Positions 1 to 8,453 of a DNA stretch of 64,000 bases are shown here, one piece after another (the stretch's first letter is position 1; each line of letters starts with the position of its first letter). Where the stretch lies: contig JAHHHD010000008.1 in the NCBI GenBank assembly GCA_019359505.1, positions 123,643-187,642 of the forward strand, read 5' to 3'. Position numbers and translations under genes: made by a program. The DNA comes from Drouetiella hepatica Uher 2000/2452 (GTDB lineage: Bacteria > Cyanobacteriota > Cyanobacteriia > Elainellales > Elainellaceae). The notes beneath the pieces are model-generated. The model saw only the letters and a list, made by a program, of their open reading frames with translations, searched no databases and was not told the origin of the DNA.

Positions 1-356
1 AGATCGGCAGCGATCGGCGGCTGACCCGGAAAATTAATATCCGTAACTTGGTTGAGCAGAGTATCGGTAATTTTGATGTTGACGCGAGTTTTACCAGCCA
101 CAGGGACAAACCGATTTTGGATGCCTTGTTGCGCAAAAAAGGTTTGAAATAGCTCGGCGTTGTCTTTTCCCAAAAAACCAGAGACTGAAACAGAACAGCC
201 AAAGTCCGCCAAAAACGAGGCGACATTAACGCCCTTGCCGCCCGGATCAGACTGTTCCCACTCGACTCGGTTCACCTCTCCGGCTCGAAAGTTAGGAATA
301 GAAACCGTTTGATCAACGGCTGGGTTTAGGGTAATGGTAGCAATGCTGGGCTTCAT
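1..356 (-). CDS. fruK: 1-phosphofructokinase, N-terminal part (runs off left edge)
   Basis: PfkB-family sugar kinase that phosphorylates fructose-1-phosphate to fructose-1,6-bisphosphate in the cytoplasm, the step after PTS uptake of fructose. About 118 codons are visible, from an ATG at 354-356 on the minus strand. The N-terminus reads MKPSIATITLNPAVDQTV, the classic FruK/LacC opening, followed by the substrate-binding D-P-G-G-K-G-x-N-V-A block near residues 37-46. The C-terminal ATP site and catalytic Asp lie outside the window. It sits 121 bp downstream of fruB on the same strand, so the two probably form a fructose operon whose permease gene (fruA) may lie further left. The family call is firm; the choice of FruK over tagatose-6-phosphate kinase rests on the neighbouring PTS gene. 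Confidence 0.93.
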   Translation of the reverse strand, partial: MKPSIATITLNPAVDQTVSIPNFRAGEVNRVEWEQSDPGGKGVNVASFLADFGCSVSVSGFLGKDNAELFQTFFAQQGIQNRFVPVAGKTRVNIKITDTLLNQVTDINFPGQPPIAAD

Positions 357-477
357 GGCGGTTGTGGCAAGGCTTCAGGGTAGGTATGGCAGGCTGGACG
401 ATCGCCGAACCGATCGCGGCAATCGACTACTGGCTCAAAAGTTACAGGCTCGTTACAGGCTCGTTGCAGGTCAAAAA

Positions 478-2955
478 TCACAGGGCGCGAACTTCCTGAG
501 CCGTGCGACACTTCAAGGCGCGGGTGGCCAATTCCTGCGTTTGCGACCAAGAGAGCGTCCGCAGCTTAGCTTTAACTGCCGCAACGCTAGGAATGCTGAC
601 GCTGAGTTCTTTGACTCCTAGCCCCGCCAAAATTGCGGCTCCCTTTGGATCTCCGGCAATGCCGCCACAGACTCCGACCCACTTCCCTGCGGTATCGGCA
701 GCTTGTACCGTCTGATGAATCATCCGCAGCACAGCCGGATGTAAGCCATCAGCCTGTTTGGCCAGAGTAGGATGTCCCCGATCCATTGCTAAGACATACT
801 GGGTCAGATCATTGGTGCCGATCGAAAAGAAATCGACTTCCTTGGCAAACTCGTTCGCCATCACGACCGCAGAAGGCACCTCAACCATCATGCCAATCTG
901 GACAGGTTCAGCGCCTATTTCCAGCCGCACTTCTTCAGCAATTTGGCGAGCCGTCCACAGGTCTTCTAGAGTAGAAATCATGGGAAACATGATCGCGATC
1001 GTCCCCAATTGGGAGGCGCGAAAGATGGCTCGCAGCTGCGGTCTAAAGAGGTCGGGACGCTGTAGACAAAGACGAATGCCCCGCACGCCTAGAAAGGGAT
1101 TTTCTTCGGCTGGTAGGTTGAGGTAGGGCACTGCCTTGTCACCGCCGATATCAAGCGTGCGAATAATCAGCGGCAGCCCGTTGAGGGCGCGCGTCATCTG
1201 TCGGTATGCCGCAAACTGCTCTTCTTCTGACGGCGGCTCGACTCGGTTAAGGAACAAAAACTCTGTGCGGAGCAGCCCCACGCCCTCGGCTCCGGCATTT
1301 ACCGCCTGTTCTGCTTCTGCTGGCGCACCGATATTTGCCACCACCTCCACCCGGTGTCCATCCGTCATTAAAGCAGGCTGATAGCAAGAGAGCTGTTCGG
1401 CAGCCCGGATTTCCTGCAAATTTTGCTGAGCGATCGCTGCCTTATCCAAATCCGCCTGGTCGGGCTGCGGATATAGCGCACCGCTTTCCCCATCCAGAAT
1501 GCAGGGAATGCCGTCTGCCAGGTTTAGCACTGTCTCTCCAGCCCCCACGATCGCCGGAATGCCTAGCGATCGGGCGATGATGGCGCTATGGGAAGTGGGG
1601 CCGCCATAGGCAGTACAGAAGCCAAGGGTAAGACTAGGATTGAGTCCTGCTGTATCAGAAGGAGTCAGATCTTCAGCAATCAAAATAGCGGGGCGATCGG
1701 GCAAGCTCGGCTCATCCTCCACCTTGTCTGCCAACAGCCGCAGCACCCGTCGCCCTACATCCCGCAGATCGGTTGCTCGTCCCGCGATCAAGGCATCGGA
1801 GAGCTTTTCTAACGAGTGCGCCCGCTGCTCAAAAGCCTGTTGCCATGCCCAAGCCGCGCTGCGATTGGGCTGGAGATCGGCGATCGTGGCTGCCATTAAA
1901 TCCGGATCATCTAGAAATTCTTGATGCGCTAGAAAGATGGCGGCTTTCCCAGCGCTCGATCGCTCCTTCACATCGTTATAAAGCTCTTGGAGCTGTGCTT
2001 TTGCCATCTCGATCGCCTGATGCAGCTTCAGCTCTTCTGCCACCGGATCTTTTGCCGTCGCATCGAAGGAGATCTTGCCGCGCTTGAGCTGAAACAGAGT
2101 GCCGATCGCCAGTCCGGGAGATGCCGAAATTCCAAAAATGGCGGGAGAATCGAAGCGAAGGGAATGCTCCGAAGGAATGGATATCTTCTCTTCAGGCTCA
2201 TCGTCCAGCCCCGCTACAATCGCCTTTTGCAAAGCCTCTAGTGCCGCATCCGCATCAGCACCCTGAGCCATTAAGAGAACCGATCGGCCCCCTTCTACCC
2301 CCAGCTTTAGCAGGGACAGCAGGCTTTTGGCATTGGCTGTCTGGTTGCCGTAGCGCACTTGAATCTCTGACTCAAATTGCTTCGCCAGACTGGCTAGCAC
2401 CGTTGCCGGACGGGCATGTAGCCCTGCTTTACCTGCGATCTTCACCTCTACACCTTGGGTGAAATCTAGCCCCGTTTTTTCCTGCTTGCTGTCTTCACCA
2501 AACTTGTTTTCTTCACCAGAGCTAGCGGCTCCCTGCGTTAGGCGCTGGATAATGTCTTGGGGATTGGTGGTTTTAGAGAGAAAAGCGATCGTGGCTTCAT
2601 CATCCAAAATGTGGGTGAGATTAGCCAAGACTTCCAGGTGCTCATCGGATTTGGCGGCAATACCCACTACCAGATGAACCACTTCTCCGGTGTTCCATTC
2701 CACGCCTTCAGGAATCTGCACCACGGCAATTCCAGTCTGCACAATCAAGTCTCGGTCTTTGGGCAATCCGTGAGGAATCGCAATACCGTTACCTAAATAG
2801 GTATTGGCGACTTTTTCACGAGCCATCATGCTATCGACATATCGCGATCGCATATTGCCGTTTTTCACCAGCAATGCCCCGACCTGTCGAATCGCCTCAG
2901 CTTTATTGGCGATCGCTGCCTGAAGCAAAACATTATTTGTATTTAAATCGAGCAT
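478..2955 (-). CDS. fruB: fused fructose PTS phosphotransferase (EIIA-Fru / HPr / Enzyme I)
   Basis: 825-residue multiphosphoryl transfer protein. Domains in order: EIIA of the fructose/mannitol type (about 1-145; phospho-His H62 in GIAIPHG), a polar linker, HPr (about 165-250; H180 in GLHARPA), and Enzyme I (about 273-825; phospho-His H456 in GGPTSHS, then the PEP-binding TIM barrel with IGTNDLTQY and the C-terminal VCGGIAGDP motif). It takes phosphate from PEP and passes it to a membrane EIIBC permease. The same domain order is known for FruB of Rhodobacter capsulatus, whereas enteric FruB lacks EI. All three phosphorylatable histidines are present, so it looks functional. ATG start at 2953-2955. 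It precedes fruK on the same strand. No regulator gene is seen upstream. Confidence 0.95.
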   Translation of the reverse strand: MLDLNTNNVLLQAAIANKAEAIRQVGALLVKNGNMRSRYVDSMMAREKVANTYLGNGIAIPHGLPKDRDLIVQTGIAVVQIPEGVEWNTGEVVHLVVGIAAKSDEHLEVLANLTHILDDEATIAFLSKTTNPQDIIQRLTQGAASSGEENKFGEDSKQEKTGLDFTQGVEVKIAGKAGLHARPATVLASLAKQFESEIQVRYGNQTANAKSLLSLLKLGVEGGRSVLLMAQGADADAALEALQKAIVAGLDDEPEEKISIPSEHSLRFDSPAIFGISASPGLAIGTLFQLKRGKISFDATAKDPVAEELKLHQAIEMAKAQLQELYNDVKERSSAGKAAIFLAHQEFLDDPDLMAATIADLQPNRSAAWAWQQAFEQRAHSLEKLSDALIAGRATDLRDVGRRVLRLLADKVEDEPSLPDRPAILIAEDLTPSDTAGLNPSLTLGFCTAYGGPTSHSAIIARSLGIPAIVGAGETVLNLADGIPCILDGESGALYPQPDQADLDKAAIAQQNLQEIRAAEQLSCYQPALMTDGHRVEVVANIGAPAEAEQAVNAGAEGVGLLRTEFLFLNRVEPPSEEEQFAAYRQMTRALNGLPLIIRTLDIGGDKAVPYLNLPAEENPFLGVRGIRLCLQRPDLFRPQLRAIFRASQLGTIAIMFPMISTLEDLWTARQIAEEVRLEIGAEPVQIGMMVEVPSAVVMANEFAKEVDFFSIGTNDLTQYVLAMDRGHPTLAKQADGLHPAVLRMIHQTVQAADTAGKWVGVCGGIAGDPKGAAILAGLGVKELSVSIPSVAAVKAKLRTLSWSQTQELATRALKCRTAQEVRAL

Positions 2956-3116
2956 ATTATCTTTAAGCTGGCGACTTGAAGAGGATGTTAAACGCCAGTT
3001 TCATTCAGATGAAAATGCTACCACGGATACAATCTTGTCTTGGTCACTCTAACGAGAGAGTTACACTCTGTATACCAAAACTGTTACATATCGAAAAACT
3101 TGAGTTCTCGTGTGAA

Positions 3117-3701
3117 CTACTCTAAAGTGCATCGAATTGTTAACTTTGGTATCAACGCTTCAATCGTCGCTGCGTCACCTGTGAACTCTAATCCTCCGAG
3201 AATAGACATAGATTGCGGTGGTGAGAATATAAACTGTCGAGCATTATCAAAAGTCACGAGAATACTGTGGTCATAGCGAACGTGATCTTCAATGCCTCTT
3301 TTCTGATATTCCAAGACTTCAATCTTTACAACCTCGGCAAGGTGAGTGGAAGTTGCATATGCCCCACCGACATGTACAGAACTGCAAGAAGGCATACCTC
3401 TACGATAGACGAGCTGACCCTTTCCGTCTTTTCCAAGCAGCTCTTCAATCATCGGCACATTTTTAGGATGATCTGCAAGCGACACATGCATAACGTGGTA
3501 GTCGATGGCTTCTTTCTTAGTGTCGCCCCAATCGCTCTCTACTACGCAAAAACCTGAACTGAGTGCAATTGAGAAATCACGAGCACGAGTAGAATGCTCA
3601 GAAACATGTATGGTCGGCGTGAACATATGTAGAGCATGACGACCGAGAACTGCACGTAAACAGTCTAATTTGGGATCTGACAGGAGAAAGGTATGCTCCA
3701 T
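3117..3701 (-). CDS. hypothetical protein, 194 aa
   Basis: I do not recognise this protein. It is soluble-looking, with no signal peptide or membrane segment, and has a His/Asp-rich middle region (WGDTKKEAIDYHVMHVSLAD near residues 80-99) and a C-terminal beta-rich part. A good ribosome site (AGGAG, plus strand 3681-3685 read in reverse as CTCCT) is not evident; GTCCTA precedes the ATG at 3699-3701. The DNA is visibly more AT-rich and poorer in GCGATCGC than its neighbours, which hints at recent acquisition. It lies 20 bp downstream of the 76-aa gene on the same strand, so the two may be cotranscribed. The ORF is long enough, and dense enough in ordinary codons, to be real; its function is unknown. 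Confidence 0.6.
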   Translation of the reverse strand: MEHTFLLSDPKLDCLRAVLGRHALHMFTPTIHVSEHSTRARDFSIALSSGFCVVESDWGDTKKEAIDYHVMHVSLADHPKNVPMIEELLGKDGKGQLVYRRGMPSCSSVHVGGAYATSTHLAEVVKIEVLEYQKRGIEDHVRYDHSILVTFDNARQFIFSPPQSMSILGGLEFTGDAATIEALIPKLTIRCTLE

Positions 3702-3721
3702 AGGACTACCTCAATATTCGG

Positions 3722-3952
3722 CTAGAGCGGTTGACATTTCCCAGCGCGAATTAGCCCAACCCGACGAGCGATCGCCTCTGCCTGAGACTCGAAAGGGCCC
3801 CAGCGATCGGCTCTCGGCTGCCCTTCAGCATTACCGTCCGGTGCGCTGGCATCATCGGACATTCCTGCGTTTGGTATAATCTCATCTTGCATAACTTCAC
3901 AGTGACCGTCAGGTTGCTTAACGACGTACCAGGTTGCTGATGTCATCATCAT
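3722..3952 (-). CDS. small conserved cyanobacterial protein, 76 aa
   Basis: A 76-residue acidic protein. It opens with three tandem ATG codons, then TSATWYVVKQPDGHCEVM, a polar D/A/G-rich middle, and a C-terminal block WGPFESQAEAIARRVGLIRAGKC. The C-terminal phrase (W-G-P-F-x-S-x-x-E-A-I-A-R-R-V-G-L-I-R-A-G-K-C) is one I associate with short cyanobacterial proteins of unknown role; it resembles the single beta-beta-alpha unit of DUF2188-like proteins. Its start is 61 bp from the preferred lepB start on the opposite strand, so the two genes share a short divergent promoter region. The 194-aa unknown gene follows closely. Confidence 0.65.
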   Translation of the reverse strand: MMMTSATWYVVKQPDGHCEVMQDEIIPNAGMSDDASAPDGNAEGQPRADRWGPFESQAEAIARRVGLIRAGKCQPL

Positions 3953-4012
3953 TGCTCCATGTCGAGTGAATTCACTTGCCTCTCTACTTTACTCTTTCGC
4001 CCAGGCTTCTCT

Positions 4013-4768
4013 ATGAGTTCTGAACAGCAAAACGCTGGCAATCCCGAAAAGCAAATCTTGAAGCCCCAAGGCGAATCTTCTGATACTAGCTCCGCTTACC
4101 TGGATCTAGGTAAACCAGATCTCAGCAAACCAAATTCCAGTAAACCCAATGCCAGCAAACCCGATCTAGACAAGCCGAGCTTTCGTCTCCAGAAATCTCA
4201 GAAGGAAAACCTGCAAATTGTGGCGATCGCCCTCGCCCTTGCCGTTATCATTCGCCTGTTCATTGCCGAACCGCGCTTCATTCCTTCCGATTCGATGGTG
4301 CCGACTTTACTGATTGGCGATCGCCTGGTCATCGAAAAAATCAGCTATCGCTTTCATCCGCCTACTTTGGGAGATATCGTGGTCTTTGAGCCGCCGCAAC
4401 AGCTCCAGATCTATGGCTATGCGCCCGATAAAGCCTTTATCAAACGAGTAATTGGTACTCCGGGCGATATTGTGCAGGTAAAGCAGGGCGAGGTCTATCT
4501 CAATAGCCAGCCCCTCACCGAACCCTACACAGCTGAGCCACCCGACTACGAAATGGAGCCAGTGCAGGTGCCGCCCAACCAGCTCTTCGTCATGGGCGAC
4601 AACCGCAACAACAGCAATGACTCCCACGTGTGGGGATTTTTGCCTCAAGAGAACGTGATTGGCCGCGCCGTGTTTCGATTCTTTCCAATCGATCGAATCG
4701 GACGGGTGAAATTTGCACCCGATCAACCTGAATCACCCTACCCCTCCGAATCTCAGCCCATCTCTTAA
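4013..4768 (+). CDS. lepB: signal peptidase I
   Basis: Membrane serine protease of family S26 that removes Sec and Tat signal peptides on the outer face of the cytoplasmic or thylakoid membrane. The N-terminal cytoplasmic part carries an unusual run of K-P-[D/N]-x-S/D repeats, then one membrane segment (IVAIALALAVIIRLFIA) and the catalytic box FIPSDSMVPTL, where the Ser before Met is the nucleophile. The general-base Lys is in KRVIGTPGD, and the C-terminal box GDNRNNSNDSHVWGFLP is intact. The frame is open from 3959, but I prefer the ATG at 4013 because the extra 18 residues do not look conserved. Its 3' end overlaps the convergent HhH gene by 4 bp. Confidence 0.95.
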   Translation: MSSEQQNAGNPEKQILKPQGESSDTSSAYLDLGKPDLSKPNSSKPNASKPDLDKPSFRLQKSQKENLQIVAIALALAVIIRLFIAEPRFIPSDSMVPTLLIGDRLVIEKISYRFHPPTLGDIVVFEPPQQLQIYGYAPDKAFIKRVIGTPGDIVQVKQGEVYLNSQPLTEPYTAEPPDYEMEPVQVPPNQLFVMGDNRNNSNDSHVWGFLPQENVIGRAVFRFFPIDRIGRVKFAPDQPESPYPSESQPIS

Positions 4769-5268
4769 AACCTCAAATAGTGCATTAAATCAGCCGTTAG
4801 CTGACCGGGCAGCGCCAGCCGCCGTTGGAGATCGGCAAGGCTGCGATAGGCTCCATAGGCCTGACGATTTTGGACGATCGCCCGTGCCAAAAATAGATCT
4901 ATTGCCGGAATCTGGATTAATAGCTCTGCTGAGGCGAGATTAGGACTAATGGGCTGTGCTTCAACAGGGCTTTCCGAGTCGTAGTAGCAAAACTGGAGGA
5001 CGGGCGACAGGGGCAGCAGCCTCGCAACAGGCAAACTCAGCGCGGCAGCAATATCCTCGATCGCATGAAACTGCACCCCCGACTGGCTGAGAGCCGCCAG
5101 CGATCGCGCCTGATGAATCGACAGTCCGGGCAACCTTAGCCAATCATCTACGCAGGCTCTATTCACATCTATGAGTACGCCCAACTCAGCTGCCAAACGC
5201 ACCTCAGCCAACGATTGCAGCCGATAGTAAGGGTCATTCAAAATTTGCGATCGCACACTTCCCTTCAT
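4765..5268 (-). CDS. helix-hairpin-helix (ComEA-like) domain protein
   Basis: A 167-residue protein with two helix-hairpin-helix-like units: DVNRACVDDWLRLPGLSIHQARSL (about 34-57) and, near the C-terminus, ASAELLIQIPAIDLFLARAIVQNR followed by YRSLADLQRRL. The pattern N-x-A-x-x-x-x-L-x-x-[L/I]-P-G/A-[L/I] is that of ComEA/PsbU-type DNA-binding or scaffold modules. There is no signal peptide, so it is not a classic secreted ComEA; a cytoplasmic nucleic-acid-binding role is only inferred. It lies downstream of the TM2 gene on the same strand and ends tail-to-tail with lepB. Confidence 0.75.
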   Translation of the reverse strand: MKGSVRSQILNDPYYRLQSLAEVRLAAELGVLIDVNRACVDDWLRLPGLSIHQARSLAALSQSGVQFHAIEDIAAALSLPVARLLPLSPVLQFCYYDSESPVEAQPISPNLASAELLIQIPAIDLFLARAIVQNRQAYGAYRSLADLQRRLALPGQLTADLMHYLRF

Positions 5269-5301
5269 GCCTTAACCTTTTATCTCTTACCCTTTCATGC
5301 C

Positions 5302-5658
5302 TTAACCCATGCGATCAAGCAACTGTCGCCGTTTTTGCTCAAACTCATATTCTGAAACCAGCCCTTCCTGCCGGAGCTGCTCCAACTGCCGCAGCGCATC
5401 TGCAACAGCGATCGTCTGGATGGGTGCCGTTTCCTGAGCACCAGATGGCGAGTGAGCAAAGGCATCATCCTGAAACAGATAGTAAATTGCCTCGATCGCG
5501 CTGGCAATCCTAGGAACTTGCGTTGCAGACAATAACAAATACAAGATGCCCCACTTAGGTTGCCCCATATAAAACTTATGGAATCCTGAAACGGGCGATA
5601 TTGTTCCCACCAAAGCTAGGAGGACAGCGATTCTTCGGTCTTTCGGCTTGCTTAACAT
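5302..5658 (-). CDS. TM2 domain protein with C-terminal SHOCT-like helix pair
   Basis: About 118 residues from the ATG at 5656-5658. A TM2 domain (two membrane helices joined by the motif SGFHKFYMGQPKWGILYL) fills the first half. The C-terminus, LRQLEQLRQEGLVSEYEFEQKRRQLL, is a SHOCT-type motif (two short amphipathic helices with the L-x-x-G-x-I/V-[S/T]-x-x-E-[F/Y] signature). Such proteins are small membrane proteins of unknown function. The frame stays open to 5793, but that extension reads straight through a palindromic mobile repeat (5691-5786), so I reject the longer start. Confidence 0.82.
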   Translation of the reverse strand: MLSKPKDRRIAVLLALVGTISPVSGFHKFYMGQPKWGILYLLLSATQVPRIASAIEAIYYLFQDDAFAHSPSGAQETAPIQTIAVADALRQLEQLRQEGLVSEYEFEQKRRQLLDRMG

Positions 5659-5690
5659 GCAGTCTAATAAAGAATGACCTTCCCTCATGA

Positions 5691-5786
5691 TATAGCTGTC
5701 GTCAGTTTGCTTAGGACATTTAGGGTGGGGCGCGAAGCGCCCCACCCTAAATGTCTCCGTCCTAACAGTCTTGGCGGTTGCCATAT
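5691..5786. mobile_element. IS630-type MITE, copy 1
   Basis: About 95 bp. It starts TATAGCTGTCG and ends in a diverged inverted copy (reverse complement of the right end reads ATATGGCAACCGCC), with TTAGGACATT about 20 bp inside. The core is a perfect 18-bp-arm hairpin at 5716-5754 with loop GAA. Copy 2 at 52271-52365 is about 85% identical by eye, and the outer ends match the IS630-family terminus at 63878. No coding capacity, so non-autonomous. Confidence 0.8.
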
Positions 5787-6389
5787 CGAGCAAAATCTTA
5801 AGTTAGGCTATGATTAATTTGCATCTAACTAATCTACATTCAGTCAATCTAAATCTACCGACGTACTAGAAAGTACGATAAAGCCTTCAGGGTCAAGGCT
5901 CAAGATTACATAGGTTGAATGGTCAGCTTTTACAGAGTTAGAGTCTGGAGAGCCAGAGGCAACTGTCTAAAGATTGCTCAGCAGTTTCTATTGGGCCGCT
6001 TGGAACTTAGCACCGAAGCGGTGAATCTGGTGAATCTATTGGGGTTTATCGCTCTATTGGGTTAGTCTAAATTATCTCAGCGATCGCCAGGAAACTGACT
6101 GGCTCTTGCTGTGCTTTCTGCTACTAAAAAATGAATCTACGGAGTAGTCGAGAAACGTACATAGAAAGTAGGGAAGTGTTGTGATCTACTAACGCTGACT
6201 CTACTAAAGCTCTTAACTGAGAAGGCTGCGCCTATTTTAACTCAACCTAGTGATTCCCTAAGTTCTGACCAAGCACTGGCTAAATATACGGCTAAATATA
6301 CGGAGTCGATATTCAGCCAATACATTGTTTTGATACGTTGTTAACATACATCGTCTGCATACTGCTGTTGAACGTGAGAGCGACATTTA
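5787..6389. other. gene-free stretch upstream of the J-domain gene
   Basis: No convincing ORF or RNA gene seen on either strand. It contains short direct repeats (GGCTAAATATAC twice at about 6282-6303) and A/T-rich DNA. The promoter of the J-domain gene must lie here, but I cannot pick out clear boxes. Confidence 0.5.
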
Positions 6390-7298
6390 ATGTCACAGAC
6401 TTCCTTTTCTGCGGATTGGCCAAACCAGTTTTCTGATCCCTACGCCATTTTGGGCTTAGCCGTTGCTGCTGACGATCGCCGTGTCTTAAAGCGATATCGT
6501 GCTGTCGCCAAGCTGCTGCACCCTGATGGTTTTGTAGGCGCAGATGCCGCAACCACAGAACTGGCAACCCAGCTGTTGACGCGAGTCGTGAACCCAGCCT
6601 ACCAGCGGCTGAAGCAGGAGAAGGAACGCGCTGATACTTTAGCAACTCTGCGCTTTCGGGTGCGGCGGTTTAATCGCGATGAGCCGCTGTTGGCTCAGTC
6701 TGTGCCAGCTCGTCAACTGCTCCAGAAACCTCCCCAAGAGCTTGAGGTGTTTTATGAGCAGGCAGTAGATGCTTTAGCCACATCTCAGTTTCAGCCTCTA
6801 GGTCAGTTTGAGTCAATTACCCAACAGCTCAGCGAGCTGAATTTGGTTTACCTTTACCTAAAAATGGGTGAACCGATGATTCGGGAGAAGCGATCGGGCA
6901 TTGTTGCGGCAAGTCAGGTGAAGCCGATTCCACCTGTCGAAACAGCGCAGATAGTCAGCACTTACGGTCGTCGGCACTACCAGCGAGCCATTATCTATGC
7001 CAAAAACGCGAACTGGCCCCAGGCGATCGCTGAGCTACGGGATGCCATTCGGCTAGAGCCAGACAAGGCAGAATATCATTCTCTAATCGCCAAAGCCTAC
7101 TTGATGCAAAACCTCATGGGCATGGCGAAAGTTCATTTCCGGCAGGCGCTAAAATTTAACCCTAAAGATCCACTGGCGCTGGATTATGTGACTCGGCTTA
7201 AACTGGTGCTAGATAAACCCGATCGCGTCACCAATAGCTCTACGCCCGTTAAATCCACGGGAAATGGGCTGTTTGGTTTATTTAGCCGGAAGCCTTAG
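6390..7298 (+). CDS. J-domain protein with C-terminal TPR repeats
   Basis: 302 residues. An N-terminal J domain (about 16-80) carries the HPD tripeptide at H43-P44-D45, the signature needed to stimulate DnaK ATPase. The central region is all-helical. The last third (about 190-265) has two TPR units (YQRAIIYAKNANWPQAIAELRDAIRLEPD and the following AEYHSLIAKAYLMQNLMGMAKVHFRQAL). The Gly/Phe and zinc-finger parts of DnaJ proper are absent, so it is a type III J-protein, probably bringing a specific client to DnaK. ATG at 6390; the stop is 52 bp before pyrB. Confidence 0.88.
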   Translation: MSQTSFSADWPNQFSDPYAILGLAVAADDRRVLKRYRAVAKLLHPDGFVGADAATTELATQLLTRVVNPAYQRLKQEKERADTLATLRFRVRRFNRDEPLLAQSVPARQLLQKPPQELEVFYEQAVDALATSQFQPLGQFESITQQLSELNLVYLYLKMGEPMIREKRSGIVAASQVKPIPPVETAQIVSTYGRRHYQRAIIYAKNANWPQAIAELRDAIRLEPDKAEYHSLIAKAYLMQNLMGMAKVHFRQALKFNPKDPLALDYVTRLKLVLDKPDRVTNSSTPVKSTGNGLFGLFSRKP

Positions 7299-7350
7299 GC
7301 GGTTTGAGATTAGTTTAAAATCAGGCATCACCTGAATACGAGCTTTCCCC

Positions 7351-8349
7351 ATGGCTGCTACATCCTGGAATCGCCATCATATTATTTCCCTTGCAGACTT
7401 TCAGCCTTTTGAATACGATGCGGTTCTGCAAACGGCGGCAAGCTTTCAAGAGGTGCTGTCTCGCCGCACTAAAAAAGTGCCTGCGCTACAAGGGCAAGTC
7501 ATTGCCAATCTATTTTTTGAATCCTCCACCCGCACTCGCAGCAGCTTTGAGCTGGCAGCCAAACGGCTCTCTGCCGATACGCTCAACTTCGCCCCCGGCA
7601 CCTCCTCCATAACCAAGGGTGAGACGATTCTAGATACGGCAAAAACCTACCTGGCAATGGGCACCGACATCATGGTAATCCGCCATCGAGAAGCCGGAGT
7701 GCCACTAGCGATCGCCAACGAAATGGATCGGCTGCAAACCCGCGTCGGCGTGTTCAATGCCGGAGACGGACAGCATGAGCATCCTTCGCAAGCCTTGCTG
7801 GATCTGTTTACAATCTGTACTCTATTCGACCCAGAGAAGCCGAGGCTGTCATTGCTGCAAGGCAAAAAAATTGCGATCGTCGGGGATATTCTCCATTCTC
7901 GCGTGGCGCGTTCTAATATCTGGAGCCTCACCGCCAGCGGAGCCGAGGTGCATCTGGTGGGGCCGCCTACCCTCTTGCCCAAGGCGTTTGCGGATTTTGT
8001 CAAAGGAAGTGACGAGCTGCCCCGCAAGCTGTTTGTGCACTGGAGCTTAGAGCCTGCCCTGGAAAACGCCGATTTCGTCATGGCGCTGAGAATTCAGAAA
8101 GAGCGGATGACCAGCCATTTGCTGCCGAGCTTGCGGGAATATCACTGGCGCTATGGCATTACGGGCGATCGCCTTCAGCACTGCCAGCCCGATGTCAAAG
8201 TGCTGCATCCGGGACCAGTCAATCGCGGCGTGGAGATCAGCTCTGAGTTAATGGACGACCCAAAGTTCAGCCTGATCTCGCAGCAGGTGACGAGCGGCGT
8301 TGCCGTGCGGATGGCGTTGCTGTACTTGATGAGCAGCGGCAAAGCTTGA
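7351..8349 (+). CDS. pyrB: aspartate carbamoyltransferase, catalytic subunit
   Basis: Condenses carbamoyl phosphate with aspartate, the first committed step of pyrimidine synthesis. 332 residues, close to the bacterial norm (about 305-335). The carbamoyl-phosphate loop F-E-S-S-T-R-T-R is at about 57-63, the H-P-S-Q-A-L-L-D motif in the middle, and the C-terminal H-P-G-P-V-N-R-G box is present. No regulatory subunit gene (pyrI) is adjacent, as expected for cyanobacteria. ATG at 7351. Confidence 0.96.
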   Translation: MAATSWNRHHIISLADFQPFEYDAVLQTAASFQEVLSRRTKKVPALQGQVIANLFFESSTRTRSSFELAAKRLSADTLNFAPGTSSITKGETILDTAKTYLAMGTDIMVIRHREAGVPLAIANEMDRLQTRVGVFNAGDGQHEHPSQALLDLFTICTLFDPEKPRLSLLQGKKIAIVGDILHSRVARSNIWSLTASGAEVHLVGPPTLLPKAFADFVKGSDELPRKLFVHWSLEPALENADFVMALRIQKERMTSHLLPSLREYHWRYGITGDRLQHCQPDVKVLHPGPVNRGVEISSELMDDPKFSLISQQVTSGVAVRMALLYLMSSGKA

Positions 8350-8453
8350 AACAGGCAGGTCTGTAGTGCCCAAAACTGATTAAACTGAGATATTGAACCT
8401 CCTGTCTGAGTTTGAACTTTGCTCAGCCTGATTCTACAAAGGGAACCGGAACT

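Noticed and set aside
758..2462. Series of plus-strand ORFs inside fruB
   Set aside because: They are antisense frames of a gene with full-length homology and carry no motifs of their own.
5659..5793. Longer N-terminus for the TM2 protein
   Set aside because: It translates a MITE; TM2 proteins begin near the internal Met at 5658.
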